DNA from: an uncultured Rhodospirillales bacterium
GTDB lineage: Bacteria > Pseudomonadota > Alphaproteobacteria > Acetobacterales > Acetobacteraceae
DNA length: 40,785 nucleotides
Assembly: GCA_903844135.1 (NCBI GenBank)
Contig: CAIMSN010000017.1
Coordinates: 1-40,785 of the forward strand
Reading direction: 5' to 3'
The notes below the pieces were generated by a model that saw nothing but the letters and a program-made list of their open reading frames with translations, ran no database searches and had not been told where the DNA came from. Position 1 is the stretch's first letter. Every line of letters begins with the position of its first letter. A program made the translations under genes and the position numbers. Below, piece by piece: positions 39,452 through 40,785 of the stretch.

Positions 39452-40474
39452 TCAGATGTGCTTGCGCGACTTGCGGCGGTGCTGGTCCACGATCACCGCG
39501 GCGACGATGATCACGCCCTTGACGATGTCCTGGATGAAGGCGTCGAAGCCGAGGAAGGTGAAGCCGCTGGTCAGCACGCCCAGGATCACCGTGCCGATCA
39601 CCGTGGTGGTGATGCGCCCCATGCCGCCGCTCAGGCTGGTGCCGCCGATCACCGCGCCGGCGATCGCGTCGAGCTCGTAGCCGACGCCCATGCCGGACTG
39701 CCCGCTGCCGGCCCGCGCCGCGGTCACCGCGCCGGCCAGGCCGGAGAGCACGCCGGCGATGGTGTAGACCAGGATCAGGTGCCGGCTGACATTGATCCCC
39801 GACACGCGCGCCGCCTGCACGTTGGCGCCGATCGCGTAGGTGAACTTGCCGTAGCGCGTGTAGGTCAGCAGTACATGGAACAGCACCGCCATGCCGAGGA
39901 AGATGAACACCGGCACCGCGCCGGAGCCGATCCAGCCGAACCCGTCGCTGAGCATGCTGATCGGCTGACCGCTGGTGTACCAGCGCGCCAGGCCGCGCGC
40001 GCTGACCATCACCCCCAGCGTGGCGATGAAGGGCGGCAGGCTGAACCTGGCGATCAGGCTGCCGTTGATCAGACCCGCCAGAGCGCCCACCAGCAGCGCC
40101 GCCAGGATCGGCACGATCGCCGGCAGGTCGGTCAGCGACGGGAACACCGCGCGGGCATAGTCAGAGGTCTGCGCCAGGCTGGCCGCCGCCATCGCCGCCA
40201 TCGCCAGCACCGAGCCGGACGACAGGTCGATGCCGGCGGTGATGATCACCTGGGTCACGCCGATCGCGATCAGCCCGACCGTGGAGACCTGCAGCACGAT
40301 CACCAGCAGCCGGTCCGGATTGAGCAGGAAGCTCTGCCCGCGCACCCCCCAGCCGAGCGCCTCGAACAGCAGGGCGATGCCGACCAGCACCAGCAGGATG
40401 TTGATCTCGGCTGGCCATTTGCGCTTGGCCCTGGCCGGGCTCTGCGCGCCGGCCTGCAGGATGGTGGTGTTCAT
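39452..40474 (-). CDS. Sugar/inositol ABC transporter permease
   Basis: This 340-residue RbsC-like membrane protein has eight or more hydrophobic segments and the family blocks [35 protein letters not shown] and the cytoplasmic EAA-equivalent loop [17 protein letters not shown]. It has a final charged [10 protein letters not shown] tail. It follows the ATPase gene by 11 bases. With the adjacent iolC-DEB genes it most likely imports myo-inositol, although the substrate is inferred from context. The periplasmic binding protein would be outside the window. Confidence 0.9.
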   Translation of the reverse strand: MNTTILQAGAQSPARAKRKWPAEINILLVLVGIALLFEALGWGVRGQSFLLNPDRLLVIVLQVSTVGLIAIGVTQVIITAGIDLSSGSVLAMAAMAAASLAQTSDYARAVFPSLTDLPAIVPILAALLVGALAGLINGSLIARFSLPPFIATLGVMVSARGLARWYTSGQPISMLSDGFGWIGSGAVPVFIFLGMAVLFHVLLTYTRYGKFTYAIGANVQAARVSGINVSRHLILVYTIAGVLSGLAGAVTAARAGSGQSGMGVGYELDAIAGAVIGGTSLSGGMGRITTTVIGTVILGVLTSGFTFLGFDAFIQDIVKGVIIVAAVIVDQHRRKSRKHI

Positions 40475-40485
40475 CGGTCGGTCCT

Positions 40486-40785
40486 TCAGGAGGAGGCGAG
40501 ACGCATGATCGCCACCTGGTCGGCTTCGGCGCGATCGAGGATGCCGGTGGCGCGGCCTTCGTGCATGACGAGAATCCGGTCGCTCATGCCGAGGATTTCC
40601 GGCATTTCCGACGAGATCATGATGACGGCGACGCCGGAGCAGGCCAGGCGCGACACCAGGCGGTGGATCTCCGCCTTGGCGCCGACATCGATGCCGCGGG
40701 TCGGCTCGTCCAGGATCAGGATCCGCGGCTTGGTCAGCAGCCACCGTCCGATCAGCACCTTCTGCTGGTTGCCGCCGGAGAGATT
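40486..40785 (-). CDS. Sugar/inositol ABC transporter ATPase, C-terminal part
   Basis: Only the last 99 codons are in the window, and the gene continues past the right edge. The visible part begins with the signature [15 protein letters not shown], then Walker [17 protein letters not shown] and the H-loop-equivalent region [21 protein letters not shown], all typical of the second nucleotide-binding domain of RbsA/MglA/XylG-type two-domain ATPases. It precedes the permease gene by 11 bases. The catalytic motifs in this part are intact, in contrast to the dead ATPase at 17941. Confidence 0.92.
   Translation of the reverse strand, partial: NLSGGNQQKVLIGRWLLTKPRILILDEPTRGIDVGAKAEIHRLVSRLACSGVAVIMISSEMPEILGMSDRILVMHEGRATGILDRAEADQVAIMRLASS

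Overview
The window is a very GC-rich stretch of an alphaproteobacterial chromosome. Evidence for this is a C4-type 5-aminolevulinate synthase (hemA), a CtrA cell-cycle regulator, a FlbD-type flagellar activator in a fliF-fliG-fliH-fliN-flbD-flhA-flhF-flhG operon, a NepR-like anti-sigma protein, and hemE placed as it is beside the Caulobacter origin. A Rhodospirillales/Acetobacteraceae-type host is plausible, but I cannot prove the family from sequence alone. Genes are packed tightly, often with 4-base stop/start overlaps.

Region by region. (1) 1-3100: hemJ (partial) and hemE run left and maf runs right. Between them lies a 352-bp non-coding gap with DnaA-box-like and GTACCC repeats that may be the chromosomal origin. 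Then come tRNA-Ala(GGC), a cyanase gene, and a degenerate copy of the tRNA 3' end, which together look like a tiny islet integrated at the tRNA. (2) 3040-12320: the flagellar export/C-ring operon, preceded by a near-consensus CtrA box and an 11-codon leader ORF overlapping the fliF start. (3) 12390-17100: a solitary NepR-like gene, a nitrilase/omega-amidase-like gene, NAD kinase, ctrA on the opposite strand, then fliI-fliJ. (4) 17138-23505: DUF1469/DUF883 membrane stress-type proteins, then an eroded polyamine-type ABC importer. Its ATPase has lost every catalytic motif, its PotD-like binding protein is intact in length, and a shortened permease carries a PGLL tandem repeat. hemA sits between the parts. 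YcgN and YgjP-like genes follow. (5) 23550-27110: tRNA-Leu(UAA), a BamE-like lipoprotein, a lipoprotein of the purine nucleoside permease (NUP) family, 3-hydroxybutyrate dehydrogenase and an RpiR-family regulator. (6) 27249-40785: a myo-inositol catabolic and uptake cluster on the minus strand. Genes in transcription order from the right edge are ABC ATPase (partial), permease, iolC-DUF2090, iolD, iolE, iolB, then iolA and iolG. It is interrupted by an iron-dependent alcohol dehydrogenase/LysR pair, a vapBC-type toxin-antitoxin pair and a methyltransferase.

How the genes work together. CtrA (14344-15081) probably controls the two flagellar transcription units in the window, because CtrA-like sites precede fliF and fliI. 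FlbD would then activate later sigma-54 flagellar genes elsewhere. The inositol genes form a near-complete route from imported myo-inositol to malonic semialdehyde/acetyl-CoA. The RpiR protein is the likely local regulator. The 2-keto-myo-inositol dehydratase, the ring hydrolase, the isomerase and a kinase-aldolase fusion are all present.

The least ordinary parts are the hemE-maf intergenic region, the cyanase islet, the fliF leader ORF, and the catalytically dead ABC ATPase with its shortened permease. I found no CRISPR array, rRNA, complete insertion sequence or phage integrase.
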